Shown one piece after another: positions 10,601-22,742 of a stretch of 64,000 nucleotides of DNA. The translations under genes and the position numbers were made by a program. Each line of letters starts with the position of its first letter. The stretch's first letter is position 1. Source of the stretch: Nephrocerus scutellatus (Eukaryota; Arthropoda; Insecta; Diptera; Pipunculidae). The DNA lies in NCBI GenBank assembly GCA_947095585.1, contig OX352764.1, positions 5,999,001-6,063,000 on the forward strand, in the 5' to 3' direction. The notes beneath the pieces were generated by a model. That model did no database searches, was not told the DNA's origin, and was given only the letters and a program-made list of their open reading frames with translations.

Positions 10601-12425
10601 CTCTGACAAAGGGAATACAAGAAAACTAGTAAAAAGGCCTTTAACAGGGCAAAATGTACTTAAAAAACCTAAGACTGGGACTCCTATAAGCAGTGCCTCA
10701 AACTTTATAAGAGAGAGTTAAGTTAAACGCACAGAGGAAATCTTGGAAACTCTCCTATAATGGAAGGGATCTCAGAGACCAATTGCCTTAGGAAGATTCT
10801 CTCCACCAAACTAACAAATCCCAGTTATTTAATAAAACCGGATGGTTCGTGGACAACTTCGAGCAAGAAAACTCTAGAGCTTCTCCTAGAAACTCACTTT
10901 CGAAATCGACCAATCGAGGAAAGAGAATAGAATTAATACGATATATGATTTGCACAGATGACATTGTGAGCTCTAAGCGAATCAAGTGGGCAATTAGCGG
11001 CTTGAATCCTTATAAGGCAGCCGGTCCAGTCCAAATCGTATACCAGCGGAATAACAGAAACACTAAGAGATTTTTCTTCCATGGTTAGAGATGATGGTCA
11101 AAGGGTGTCTGAAATTAATTCACATTCCTGTGAAATGGACGGAAATTAAAGTAGTCTTCATTCCAAAAGCTCATATGTTAACCAAAAGGACCTAAGACCA
11201 ATAACTCTATCTTGCTTTCATTTGAAAACATTGGAAAGATTATTAGATGTTTACATAAAAAACCCAGTAGGACCTAGCAATGGGCTCAATCTCAACACTC
11301 TTACTGTCGGTTGAGACGGCGCTTAACACTGGTGCGTGCGATTGAAAATCACTACACTCGAAAGATTACTCACTCGTAGCGTTCTCCGACATTAAAAAGG
11401 CCTTCAACAATGTAAAGACGGAGGCTATAATGAATAGCATGGATATTCTGGGGAAAGACCATGCTGTATGCAAGCTAATTAATCATATGCTCCTAAGCAG
11501 TATTGTTAACGCTGAGCTGGGTGGTTCTGTCATTAGAAGGCATGTTGATAGAGGGATGCCGCAGGGAGGCGTTCTATCCCTTTTACTTTAAAACATAGTA
11601 ATCAACGGATTGCTAAAAGAGCTAGAAATTGAGCATGAGCGTATTTGCCTATGATGATGATGTAGCCATAGCTGTATCAAATGGGTTCCTAAAAACGACA
11701 ACAGAGATTATGCAAAATGCTCTCTCAATCGTCAAAAAATGGGCCAAAAGCTGCGGACTAAGAGTAAACTTGTCCAAAACTGTCCTGTCTTGGTCCACTT
11801 GTCCACAAATAAATATAAAATTCCAATAGTTACTCCACCCACTCTAAACGCTACTAGTCTTGTTTTCACAAATAAAGCGAAATTTCTGGAAACAATTCTG
11901 GATAAAAAACCAAGTTGGAAACCGCTAAAAGTGCTATCGGTTGGGGATTAAAGCCGGAGCTGGTACACTGGTTATATACTGCCGTAGTAAGACTAATTCT
12001 TATGTATGGGTTAAGTGTATGGTGGCCGGCTCTAGAAAAATCCACCCTCGTAAAACACTTGGAGAAGGAACAAAAGGCAGTCTATTTGCACATAAGTGGG
12101 GTATTACAGACAATACCTACATGCGCCCTAAATGTTGCACCTGACTCCTGTAAATATATACGGCAGGCAGAGAGCAGCCAATACGGCCGCGCGACTGTCA
12201 GCAACACTCCAGTGGTTTTGTATTCAAATGGGAAACTCGACGATCAATAACTCTCTAAAGGCAGAACGTAGACTACATAATGCCGCTTCAACAAGGGTTT
12301 TCGGGTCTTCTATCCCTTCAGAAAGCAATGGAATGATGGCTCGCCACAAGAAACTCTTGTATACCGGTATACCGGGTATACCGACCATGTTCACCACCGA
12401 TCTGACCGCTATTATTTTTGTATGT
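10600..12425 (+). pseudogene. LOA/I-like LINE remnant
   Basis: This is a heavily broken non-LTR retrotransposon. Pieces in order: an RT-preceding helix (RKLVKRPLTGQNVLKK), PDGSWTTSSKKTLELLLETHF, LKPYKAAGP-like (GLNPYKAAGPVQ), DLRPITLSCFHLKTLERLL, SVEI..F-type remains, DAAGRRSIP-like (PQGGVLSPLL in another frame), AYDDDVAIAVS, WAKSCGLRVNLSKT, IGWGLKPELVHWLYTAVVR, LILMYGLSVWWPALEKS and VYLHISGVLQTIPTCALNVA. WxLxPxxxxWLYxAVVRPIL and WWPAL are typical of LOA-type elements. The following RNase H is nearly lost. Confidence 0.82.
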
Positions 12426-12666
12426 TCGCAAGAACAATCCAATACATTTTGGCTCCTTGTTGTTTCTTGAGCCAAACGGTTTTGTTTTTACCTACAGAGC
12501 ACTTGTGACTACCTTTACACATACTTGTGTCAAACCGCCATTCCCGTTTGCACATGGTGCGCTTGTTATTACTTCACACCGCTGGTTGATCCTTTTCTTA
12601 AACTTGACACGATTAGTAGAAGTATTTTTTAGTATTATGTTAAGTACAGTAAAACATTGTAAACTA

Positions 12667-14068
12667 CCGGGTGACTGACACGAAGTGTTACCAACTTCAG
12701 ACTGTCATTGGTGTCAAACCAGTGATGACAGAGCACTCAAATTAACACTGATGACAGTTCATTCCATTGTTTACAAGCGTACAATAGCATTTTAGTGGGA
12801 TATATTCAGAAAAAAGTTCTTCGCAATGGAATTCAAGCGTAATAGTGTGATTGCTCTATTTTTGGCTGGAAAACCACAGCCGCAGATTGTTAACCAGTTA
12901 AAACATCTGCATGTGAATAAAATGTTTGTGTATCGCACCATAAATCGTTATAACGATACTGGCAGCATTGCAAAACGCCATGGTGGTGGACCGAAACGCA
13001 CTGCAACATCGCCGGATATCATTCGGAAGGTGAAGGCCAAATTGGCTCGTCATCCGCGCCGTAGCGGCAGAAAAATGGCTCGTGAGGCGAACATTTTGCT
13101 CGAACTCTTGACTCTTTGACATTTGGCTTTCCTAGACTTGCGTGTTTCCTATAACATTTGAGATAGAGGTAACTTTCCGTTCGGTTATCTTACCTCCTTC
13201 GTGGCACAATAGGCCATTTTGGGCTGTATTGTCTCCCATTGGGCAGAATTTTTTTTTGATAAAGAATGTTATTTGACAAGATCGTGTTAGGTAATATCAT
13301 TATCAGTATCCACATAAAACATGTAGGTCTAAGATGACTTCATTGTGGAACCCCATTTTTTTTCCATTTGCACACGCTCAAGCGGTTTCAACCTTATGGC
13401 ACAATGTGGGCATATCAAGGAAGGAAAGAGGAGATGTCGATTTTTGGACCAACGGAATGCCACTCGAAACCAAACGCCGTAGATGGTGATGGTTTGGGCC
13501 GCCGTAACGGCCGAAAGCCGTTCACCGCTCGTTTTTTTTTTGGACCGTGGCATCAAGATAAATGCTCAAATTTATCGGGATCATGTGTTGGAGGGAGCGT
13601 TGAAGCCTTGGGCACAAAAACATTTCGGCCGCAGAGCCTGGACAATTCAACAGGACTCGGCGCCGAATCATAAAGTGCGCGTTAATCAAGATTGGCTGAG
13701 AAACACCGTTCCGCGGTTTATTTCCACTGCCCAATGGCCATCAAATTTACCGGATGCAAATCCGCTAGATTTCTCGGCTTGGGGAGCAAGGTTAGGGAAA
13801 AAAAATACCAAAGGGTCGATCATCTCAAGCAAGCGCTTCGCCAGGAATAGGCCAAAATACCGCAGAGCCACTTTCGTGCTGCATGCAATAGCTTTGTTGG
13901 CCGTTTAAAGGCCATAATCGCGGCTAAGCGTGGCCAAATTGAAAACTGCTAATGCAATTCGAAAATGTAAATATTTGTGAACATTTTTTACTTTGATTCA
14001 ATAAAATTCATCAAAAACTAAAAATTCTGTGGCGTTTTGTTTTGGTAACACTTCGTGTCAGTCACCCG
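12667..14068 (+). mobile_element. Tc1/mariner-superfamily element (DD37D, maT-like), copy 2
   Basis: This is a second copy of the element at 897-2181, on the opposite strand, with terminal repeats ccgggtgactgacacgaagt and cacttcgtgtcagtcacccg flanked by TA on both sides (12665-12666 and 14069-14070). The transposase starts at 12826 (MEFKRNSVIALFLAGKPQPQ) and is open through the helix-turn-helix to about 13100. The C-terminal half resumes near 13440 with IYRDHVLEGALKPWAQKHFG, IQQDSAPNHK and WPSNLPDANPLDF. Between 13104 and 13438 the transposase segment with the first catalytic Asp is replaced by unrelated sequence. The WPSNSPD motif carries a Ser-to-Leu change. It is inactive. Confidence 0.92.
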
Positions 14069-16360
14069 TAGAACAAAGCCTAAAAACTATAATGGACAGC
14101 AGGGGGCTCATTCATATCTCAAAACAGAACGAATAGCTTAGCTTATTTCTTTTCTTCTAGTTACCCATTGGAACATTGCTAACAATTGTAACAAATTAAA
14201 AATAATGTTTCTGTTTTTGGTTTTAATCGTAGATTCAACTTTTACAACACAACAGCGTTTATAATACAAATATACTTAGGACATTTTAGTACAGCATGGA
14301 AACCAGCGAGGGGACTCTACTCTTATTTGTGTTACCCATATGGGAAGTTTATTACTACTGGCGAAGAAATCTTAATTAAATTTAATTTAATCAATCTCAC
14401 TTCGTTACACATAATGAGCTTAAGTTGCTTGTTTTTCATTGGCTGCTGTGCTTTGTTGCAGCTCTCAAAATTTCTATACCGAATATCTCACTTCATTGAC
14501 ACCTTGCTTACTCCCACTTAAGTAAACAAAACATTTGACGAAACCGACCATTGTCACATTATAGTCATGTCATACGATATGCATGTAATGAGCCGATCAA
14601 GAAAAGAAATTAAATAAAAATCAAAACCGAAAATGGACTCTGGATCCGGCGGTTGTCACTCGAGCTTTTGACTATTACAAGGTTACCAGTTGTTTTTTTT
14701 TTTATAGGTAAAGGACAAAACAAATGGAAAATTCGATTATTATCTGCTGTAATCTTTAGTAAAATTGCAACATAGCATCAGAGGAGTTTTGGCAACCCTA
14801 CAAATAGCAAAATACACTCGGACCAATTCTCACCACCAAAGAGAACCTCTATCTGAGCTGAAAGAGAGAGAACTCATAAAAATCAAACACAAATCTTTCT
14901 TTTTTTTAATTTAAATAATAATTTATTAATTGTTTTGATTCTTCATTTTGTTGTTGTAATTTTTTAAATGGTTTATTTGTATTCATTTATTACGCTCTTC
15001 TTACATATTCATCCATAATAATGTGTATGTGTGTTTTTGTGTGTAAGTAATTCCGCACTTCTCTATATTAATCCATAATGTAATATCTAATAATAATGAT
15101 AATTTTATATAATATGCATGTATATGCCTATATGTACTCGTATATGTGTATGTAGTATTGTATTAATAATGCGCATTTAACTTAATTTTAGTAATTTATT
15201 GTAATAACAAATGTCAATATTAGATATACATATACGTCATAATATAATGTACTCGTATGAATATAATGCACCTATGTACTATAGAGTTACTTCAATTAAC
15301 TTTTTTTATTTAATTTTAACATAAATCTATTACTAATTGTTGTAGCAAGATGATGTATGCGTAGATATAATCTTATGAGTAATATATGTGTGTGAGTGTG
15401 TTTTTTTTTCTGCATTCACAATGTGACATACTGTGGTGATCCGCTTTAACTGGTACAAGATTTTTAATCGACAATCGACTTGAATATTGAAACATTTATA
15501 GCTAACTAATCGAGGATCAGGGATCAAGCATTATCTGGGCGCAGTATCACCTTTAGCTTAGATTATAGCCAATTAAATTATAAACAAGAGTCAGATTAAA
15601 AATATGAGGAGGTAAGAGAACGCCACCGATGGGAAAGCGACTCGCATGCAATCCACGTGACCCTAATCGAGCGAAAATTAATGAAAATATTTTGCTATTG
15701 CTATTATTTCCATCTACAGACGGAAGATTAAAGAACCAAAAAGGCTAAATTAAAAAAAAAAAAAAAGCGTACATAAATCCTGGCGACTGGAATTTTCGAA
15801 CCATCACCTGACTTCACGGGAGGAGTAACAAAACGGGGTAACTTTTTATGAAAAAAGTCAAATTTTGATAAACCTGATGGTTTTAAATACTGGCTGACAG
15901 TGGTGAAGCTAACATATAACCCGATTCTTATTGGATACCCTTCAGTTTTGCATTTACTCTTGTAATGCAAGTTTTCTTTGCTTATCATCTTTTTTACAGA
16001 TCCACAGATACAGGGAGAATGCACTGTGGGACTTGACTACGTGCCAAGAATGGAAATAGATCTAAAGATTGAGATGCTAGGTGCTGCGTACTTTAAAAGC
16101 AGAGACCATAGTGGGAGAAAAATAATATAAGTCAACACGGCAAGAGAATGCACAGGAGTATTATCTCAGGGTAAGACGGCTGCACCAAAAGACGGATCCT
16201 TTGGCGCAAGAACCCGCAATCACCTTTTGAGTTGTGAGCAAAGTGTTGAAATATCTTGAATTGCTATTTAAAAATTAGGCAGATATATGGAATAAATAAA
16301 TATATGTTGACTTTAATCTGCAAAGCAAAACTTAACAGACTTGACGAGAATGCCAGAAGA
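14069..16360. other. AT-rich intergenic sequence downstream of dac
   Basis: No gene is recognised. The 14900-15430 part is very AT-rich with repeated gtatatg/tgtgtg motifs. An A14 run lies near 15752. Some sequence between 15770 and 16240 could be old LINE DNA, but I cannot assign it. Confidence 0.4.
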
Positions 16361-16485
16361 GAATAAACAGGATGCCTATACAGAGTAACTGGGCACATTG
16401 GTATAGAATTCAACAAGGCAGCGGATGAGCTTGCGAATTGAGTTGCAGAAGCTCCGCTAATTAGAACCCTAAGAAAGGTAGTCCG
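16361..16485 (+). pseudogene. RNase H fragment of a LINE
   Basis: Plus-strand translation gives RVTGHIGIEFNKAADELAN, matching the C-terminal RNase H motif WVPGHxGIxGNExADELA. It is followed by a stop and lies just before an RT fragment of a different LINE type, so it is likely an independent insertion. Confidence 0.65.
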
Positions 16486-16549
16486 AAAACTGGAGAGGCA
16501 TTTGCGTTCTTCTTGCAGTTGCAAAGGTAATAGCCAAAGTAGTACTTGG

Positions 16550-17846
16550 GCGAATTAAGGAACATCTGGAAGACACGCTCGATTTCTAACAAGCAGGTTT
16601 CCGCACTGGAACCTCCTGTGTATACCAAATCAATACCATGCGGATCATTATTGAATAGTGCGTTGAATTCCGGTCACCAACCATAGATGAACCCATCATG
16701 GTGGGTTGCCTTAACAATAGCTATTAGTTTATAGGGAATACTAGGGATGATTCCGGCTGTTCATCGATTTTGATAAGGCGTTTGACACTGTCAACAGACA
16801 GTTTATCTGGCTTGCCTTCCGCAGGAGAGGTATTCCCTATAAACTAATAGCTATTATTAAAGCAACCAATGATGGCTCTAAATGTCATGTGCTGCATAGA
16901 GGAAAGCTGTCAGAGGAATTCGAAATGCTAAGTGGGTTATGACAAGGTTGCATTTTATCGCCGATACTTTTTTTGTTGGTTATTTGCGATGTGGTTCGCG
17001 CAGCTTTATCTACTGGAAACGGAGGAATTCGTTACATCTCAACTTAAACATCTGGACTACGCTGACGACGTTTGTTTTCTCTCACACAGGAGTATGGAGC
17101 TGTACCAAATAGCAAAAAATGTAGAAAGGGAGGCGAATGTTGCGGGTTTGAAGATAAATGCTGTCAAAACCAAAATCATCAACCTCGGCACTAACTCAGT
17201 AACTGAAGTTAACATTGCTCGACAACCGGTAGAGAGAGTAGAGAGTTTCCAATATCTTTGGAGTATTGTCTCGACCGAAGGTGGAACCGAACAGGACATT
17301 GTCCCAAATCCAAATCAGTATTAAGAATGATGTCCATGATATGCCGAAGCAACACGATCAGCATAAACACCAAGCTGCGACTGTTCCGTTCTAATGTTGA
17401 ATCTATACTGTTTAATGGAAGGTGACCGCTACTATTACAAAAAGATTACAAACATTCGTAAATAGGTGCTTACGGAACATTTTAAGGGTTTTCTGGACTA
17501 AGCGTATCTCGAACGGACATCTTTGCGGGTCACGAACCAATAGGCGCAACCATCCAAAGACGGAAGTGGCAGCGGATTGGTAATACACTCCGAAAAGGCG
17601 GCAGTTCCATAGCAAACTACGCAATGCAATGGAATCCTTTATCTCAGGATGGTAGAAGAACGGTTCGTCCGAGAAATACATGGCGCAGAACATTTGAGGA
17701 GGAGTCACGGCAATTGGGGGCTCATTGCCAGGAACCGCACACGATGGCACGTAGGCGTAGTAGAGGCCCTATGATCCAAAAGGGGATATAGAACATAAGT
17801 ATGTAAGTAGAACTGGACACCAGTTGTAGAGCCAAATATGATGATG
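16550..17846 (+). pseudogene. RTE-like LINE remnant to its 3' end
   Basis: RT pieces: FQAGFRTGTSCVYQINTMRI with a stop, LFIDFDKAFDTVNRQFIW, RRGIPYKLIAIIKATND, HLDYADDVCFLSHRSMELYQ, GLKINAVKTKIINLG, FQYLWSIVSTEGGTEQDI, TFVNRCLRNILRVFW and the terminal part with GHTL-type and RGRPRNTWR-like remains (17560-17700). The element runs into its own 3' end, where cagttgtagagccaaatatg is followed by a short gat repeat at 17830-17845. There are multiple frameshifts and stops. A foreign segment lies at about 16685-16750. Confidence 0.85.
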
Positions 17847-18080
17847 ATTAATATTCGGCGCAACAGACCGTTGTGGTCTAGGGCCAAGCTTTTCACGACA
17901 ATTCATCTTGTGCGTGTTTTATTTCTGCACAATAAAAAGCATTCCATAACAATTATTAATCTCGAACGATTGGCGGACATTCTTAAGAGGCCAACAAGCT
18001 TTTAAGTGTTTTTTGTGATTTGAACATCGAACCTTCCCCTCAGTAGTCCGACGCACTAACCACTAAAGCTACCGTGCCCG
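17847..18080 (-). mobile_element. tRNA-derived SINE with a different head
   Basis: Read on the minus strand it starts gggcacggtagctttagtgg, an A-box-like head, followed by ttagtgcgtcggactactga and a B-box-like aaggttcgatgttcaaatc. This head differs from the ggcgcc head of the other copies. The 3' half is shared: aaaagcttggccctagacca, caacggtctgttgcgccgaa and an attaat tail. It abuts the 3' end of the LINE at 16550-17846 tail to tail. Confidence 0.8.
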
Positions 18081-19397
18081 CATGAAATTTCAATTACTTG
18101 ATGGAAATTTTCGATTACTTGACGAACTGTTACAGATCAATTCAGTTGTTGCACTGCATCGTGTAAATTACAGCATCGTGTAAACGAGAGCTGACGTCTA
18201 CTGTATCATGTATAAATGAGTGAGGTGGTAAACTGTCTGTCTTTTTTCTCGTGGAGGAAGAAACTTTTAAGTGGTTGTCTAATTAATAAATCAAATCTAT
18301 ATTAGAATCGAATTATAACTTTTTTATGAGCTCCCTTCGCTCAACATCCTTCATGAGCAAAGTGGTAACTACTGTAATGACCCTTTGAACTTAAATATCC
18401 ATTACCTAGTACCCAACTCAGTCCAAGCGGACCACCGCGTATGCGCGCATGTTTACCATTTTCAAAGAACAACAATTTGTTCGGTTTTTTATGTATTTCT
18501 TGTTGTTTTCTTTTTATCTTTCTGTTTTTATTTGAATAATTTTTACTTCTTCTTTAGTTGAGTTACTAAAAAAAAAAAAAAGAATCAATTGCTTTTCCTA
18601 TTCACATGCGGTAAGTACGTGTATCTAGTACGTGTACAGCTAATAGTTCAACAACTTGATTCGCTTTTAATTGTCGTTAAAATTGTTGTAAAAATTCAAT
18701 TAAGCAATTTTAAGTGAATGCTGAATGAAGATTGAATTAATTTATTTATAATTATTTTTAGTATCTAGATGAATATTAAAATTAAGGTATTTACAAAACT
18801 CGCAGATGTGATGCGTGTGGTTGATGGTTTCTTTCCTATCGTCAGCATTACGGGTAGATTTTCACCTTTTCAAAAGCGTATTTTACCGTTAAAGCATAAG
18901 GATATAATTAAACTAAATTTGAACTATATATTTTTTTAAATAAAAAAGAGTTAACTATGTACAGGAATAAATAGCTTTTTCTCTCTTAACTGCACGTTAA
19001 TACCTAACTGGTTGTCTGATTCATAGATAGATCGTTTATTTTTGTTTCTTTATTGATATTTTATTGTTTTGTATTATTTATGAGATTTATTTTTAAACTT
19101 TATACTTGAATACGGGGTTAATATGTTCTGCATGTTTTTGTTTTATTTTTTTATTCATCTTCTTCTTCTGGATCTTCGTATACTTAGTGAAGTGAACAAA
19201 AGGACACAACGGAAAAAAATTTTGTAGGACGACAGAGGACAAAAAACGCTTACGTATTCGATTTCTTCGGAGGTTTGAGCGAGTTATCGACCGCGGATTG
19301 CACTTGAGATCATCATCATCGATGCGGAGGCAGATAGAACAACTGCTACTGCTGGAACGAAGGGCAATTTGAATGGAAGTCATCGTCCCCCGTTCAC
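18081..19397 (-). other. dac 3' UTR and downstream AT-rich DNA
   Basis: This stretch follows the dac stop codon on the minus strand. It is AT-rich and free of recognisable transposon protein. Candidate AATAAA signals on the minus strand near 19087, 19051 and 19036 would give a 3' UTR of about 300-370 nt; a longer one is possible. No other gene is visible. The 18081 boundary is the edge of a SINE. Confidence 0.45.
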
Positions 19398-19531
19398 TTA
19401 GGTGGCACTGCCGAAGAGGACCGAGTTTTTATAGTATGACTGCTGGCGCTCGGCCAGTGGACTTTTCACGTCGCGTTCAGAGTTGGCCGCTCGTGATTTC
19501 CGCTCCATTTCGATTTCTTGAGCAAGAGTTT
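19398..19531 (-). CDS. dac: dac terminal coding exon
   Basis: This 134-nt coding part of the last exon encodes ETLAQEIEMERKSRAANSER, then DVKSPLAERQQSYYKN and SVLFGSAT, with TAA at 19400-19398. The acceptor is cttcag. The C-terminal sequence agrees with my memory of fly Dac almost residue for residue, which fixes both the identity and the stop. No other stop is needed upstream. The 3' UTR continues to lower coordinates; minus-strand AATAAA candidates (TTTATT on the plus strand) lie near 19036, 19051 and 19087, and further ones occur below 19000. Confidence 0.95.
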
Positions 19532-22197
19532 CTGAAGAGTGGGAAGAATGAAGAAAAGAAACGAGAGGAAACAGATATCGTTAGATAAAGGGAATTAACA
19601 AATTGGCTTTCTTACAACTAAGACAACAACCTCTAGAACTAAGTACTAAGAGTCACCGTAGAAGCCTATCATAAAAACTTTTAACCTGAACCAAAAGCCT
19701 TAAAGTGATAATTTTCGAGTATAAGGAAAATTGTAGAAATAAAAAAAGAACCTTGCAAACACTAAATAACAAATATCCTGAGGACTCAAAACCAAGGACC
19801 CACTTAAAACTCAATTATATCACTTAAAAGAAAGCTCTCAAGACCTTATACAAAAACTCTGAAAATCATTTATCTTAAAAGATTGCTCTCAAGAACTATT
19901 CCATGACATAACAATAACAAAAAATTTAAGACCTCAAGCAAAAACACTGAAAATCATCCATCTTAAAATATTACACTTAAGACCTTTTCATAACATAACA
20001 ACAACAACAACAAAAAATTTAAGACCTCAACAAAACATCTGAAAACCCCCTTCTTAAGACCTTTTTATAACGTAGCAATAACTAAAAGTTTAAGACCTCT
20101 AGCAAAAACTCTCAAAATCATCCATCTTAAAATATTACACTTAAGACCTTTTCATAAAATAACAACAACAACAACAAAAAATTTAAGACCTCAACAAAAC
20201 ATCTGAAAAAACCCTTTTTAAGACATTTTTATAACGTAGCAATAACAAAAAATTTAAGACCTCTAGCAAAAACTCTAAAAATCATCCATCTTAAGACCTT
20301 TTTATAACATAACAATAACCAAAAATTGAAGACCTCAAGCAAAAACACTGAAAATCATCCATCTTAAAATATTACACTTAAGACCTTTTCATAACATAAC
20401 AACAACAACAACAAAAAATTCAAGACCTAAACAAATCATCTGAAAACCCCCTTTTTAAGACCTTTTTATAAGGTAGCAATAACTAAAAATTTAAGACCTC
20501 TAGCAAGAACTCTGAAAACCATCTATCTTAAGAGACCTTTTTGTAACAATAACAATAACCAAAAATTGAAAGACCTCAAGCTAAAACTTTGAAAATCCTC
20601 CTTAAAGAAACTAAAAATCCGAAAGGCCAGAAATAAACTTCGAGACAACAAACATTAAAACCATTGTCCAAGCTTGGAATGGGAAACATAGAACCTCCCT
20701 TAAACTGTTTAATAAAATAGATACCCAAAAGACCCCTTACTAAAGACCCACTTAAAAGCTCAACACTTGTGCTTAAGACCATTTAATGCCGTATCCGAAC
20801 GGCGAGTTGAGAACATTTCAATGACAAGTTATTACTCTCGGATGTTAGTCAGACATTCACGAGAAGTGGGACCGAGAAAAATTCTTTTGGTGTTTCCTGG
20901 GGTTCGAACTACGAACTATCTGCTCAGAAAACCATGCACTTAAACATTGACGACGGCGCCAACCTTTAGGGTTTCTATAAACAACTTCGAGATTACAAAT
21001 ACCAACTTCTGTGCCCCAGAGAAGGTATAGGGAAGAACCTCCCTTAAGCTGCTTTCTAAAACCAGATACCCTGAAGACTCCTTACTAAAAACCAACTTGA
21101 AAGTCAAGACTTGAGCTTATAACATTTATTTAAACATAACACCAAAATTATTTTAAGATTCCAAAAAAAAATCTTGAAACCTGTCTTAAAAATCCTAGTT
21201 AAAAAGCCTGAGTATTCTAAAATCACCATTCATCCCTCGAAATACCACTATAAAGTATGCTCAAGGGCTTAAGCTTAAATTCTCAAAAAAGTCCGAGAGA
21301 CTTTTTCAAAGCACCAAGTTTGAAAGGAAGAGTGTTCCAAAATCCAATCAAAAAGCCTAAAAACCTTTCCAAAAACCTCTAAAACCTCTTTTAAAAAAGT
21401 CCGGAAACCCTTTCTTAAAATTTAAATTTATAAGCTCAAGGAGGTATCCAAAGATCGGACCCTTCTAAGAACCTAGAAACCTTTAAATAGCCTACAAATC
21501 CAAAAACCTTAAAATAAGAACGATATCCTTCAACTTTATCAATCATTTAAAATCTTTTAAAAAGCCTAAAAACCCTCCAAAAGCGTCTAATAAATATTCT
21601 TAATAAAGCCCGAGAAGTCTTTCATAAACTTAATCCAAGAACAAAATTTATAAGCTAAAGTAGGTATCCTAAAATTCACTTGTCAGACCTTCTGAGAGCC
21701 TACAAATCTTTCTATAAAGCTTAACACAAGAACGATATCCTAAAATCAGCTTGCCTAAACCTTGCAATAGCCTACAAAACTTTCTACAAACCTCTTTAAT
21801 TCTTTATAAAGTTCTAGGAGGATTGTTCCAACTTTATCCAACAACCAAACTAATAAGCTTAAGAAAGTATCGTAGAAACAACTTGTTAGAATTTTTAGAA
21901 AGCCTACAAAACTTTAACTCTTAGTAAAGTCCCCAAAGCCTTGCTTAAACTTAGGCCAAAAACAAAACTTTTAAACCAAAGTAGGGATTCTCAAACCAAC
22001 TTGTCAGACCGTTTAAACAGCCAACAAAACCTTCTATAAAGTTCAGGAAACATCCTATCAAGAGCGTCCTTTAAGGCGGCTTTCACTTCACTATCTTTCC
22101 AATGAAAGGCTAAGGGAAAAAAACCTCTAGGCCAACATCGAGCTTATCTTAAGAACTTCTTTGTAGTTTTCCAGCCAAAAGCTCTTCCTTAACTTAC
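19532..22197 (-). repeat. last dac intron, largely degenerate tandem repeats
   Basis: The intron between the last two coding exons is almost entirely repetitive. From about 19800 to 20580 a module of roughly 75 bp recurs, with the landmarks ttaagacctc, caaaaactctgaaaatcat and cataacataacaacaac, grouped into a higher-order unit (164 bp between the first two ttacacttaagacc landmarks, 237 bp to the next). A second pair of similar blocks lies at about 20676-20775 and 21020-21120, separated by a SINE. From about 21250 to 22080 a looser repeat has the landmarks agcctacaaa, ataagctaaagtaggtatcc and cttgtcagacc. No open frame of note is present. Confidence 0.8.
20782..20960 (-). mobile_element. tRNA-derived SINE, 3'-truncated copy
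   Basis: The sequence matches the 5' two-thirds of the family copy at 6517-6806: a ggcgcc head at the right end, B-box-like ggggttcgaa (reverse complement), the reverse complement of ctcgtgaatgtc, and a gtatccgaacggcg segment at the left end. It lacks the 3' tail seen in other copies. It interrupts the repeated block of the last dac intron, so it postdates that repeat. Confidence 0.85.
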
Positions 22198-22632
22198 CAG
22201 AATAGTTCTGCCAAAACGCTCCGGTGGCCATCAAATCAATACCAGGATAATTCCATGGCGCCTTTCCATTTCCAGCAGCAACGGCCGCTGCGGCTGCAGC
22301 TGCAACAGCAATGCCACCACCAGCGACACCACCAACATCCGGCAGTGAAGTCGGTGGCATACTAAGCGGTGAAATTTGACTTGGACCATCAACCGCCCGT
22401 CCGTCACTGTTGCGATCAGAAACGCAAAGTTCACCGCGATCACTTCGGTCGTTGCCGATCGCAATATCGGCACTGCAACGCCCCTCATCACGATCACTTA
22501 CCGTTTCACGCTTATAACTGGGACTTTCCGATTGCTGGCGCTGATGATGCTGTGGATGATGGCGCGCCTGTTGCAATGGATCGTTGGATGTCACCGATTT
22601 GTCAGACTTTTCGCTCGATTTGCAATCGTTAT
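22198..22632 (-). CDS. dac: dac internal exon (C-terminal Ala-rich region)
   Basis: This 435-nt exon starts with DNDCKSSEKSDKSVTSNDPL and contains a His/Gln segment, an Asp/Arg/Ser-rich part (VSDRDEGRCSADIAIGNDRS), a poly-Ala stretch (IAVAAAAAAAVAAGNG) and the conserved block APWNYPGIDLMATGAFWQNY. The acceptor is catcag and the donor gtaagt. The block up to FWQNYS continues into ETLAQEIEME of the last exon. Reading through the donor would add only about 13 residues before further low-quality sequence, so splicing to the last exon is preferred. Confidence 0.95.
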
Positions 22633-22742
22633 CTGATGGATGGATAGGGAGAACGTGAATGGATAGGAAGGGGAAGAAATTCAAATTCAGATAAATGCTA
22701 CGGGATTTGTTGTTAGTTGTTTGCTTTACCGCTTTTTCTTAC

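Noticed and set aside
22127..22197. Read-through end of dac exon 22198-22632 into KLRKSFWLENYKEV
   Set aside because: The strong gtaagt donor and the phase-matched final exon with the conserved C-terminus make splicing the better model; an alternative isoform is possible but unsupported.
22231..22647. Open frames of 86-92 codons on both strands near 22.4 kb
   Set aside because: They are shadows of the dac exon 22198-22632, which is supported by splice sites and protein similarity.
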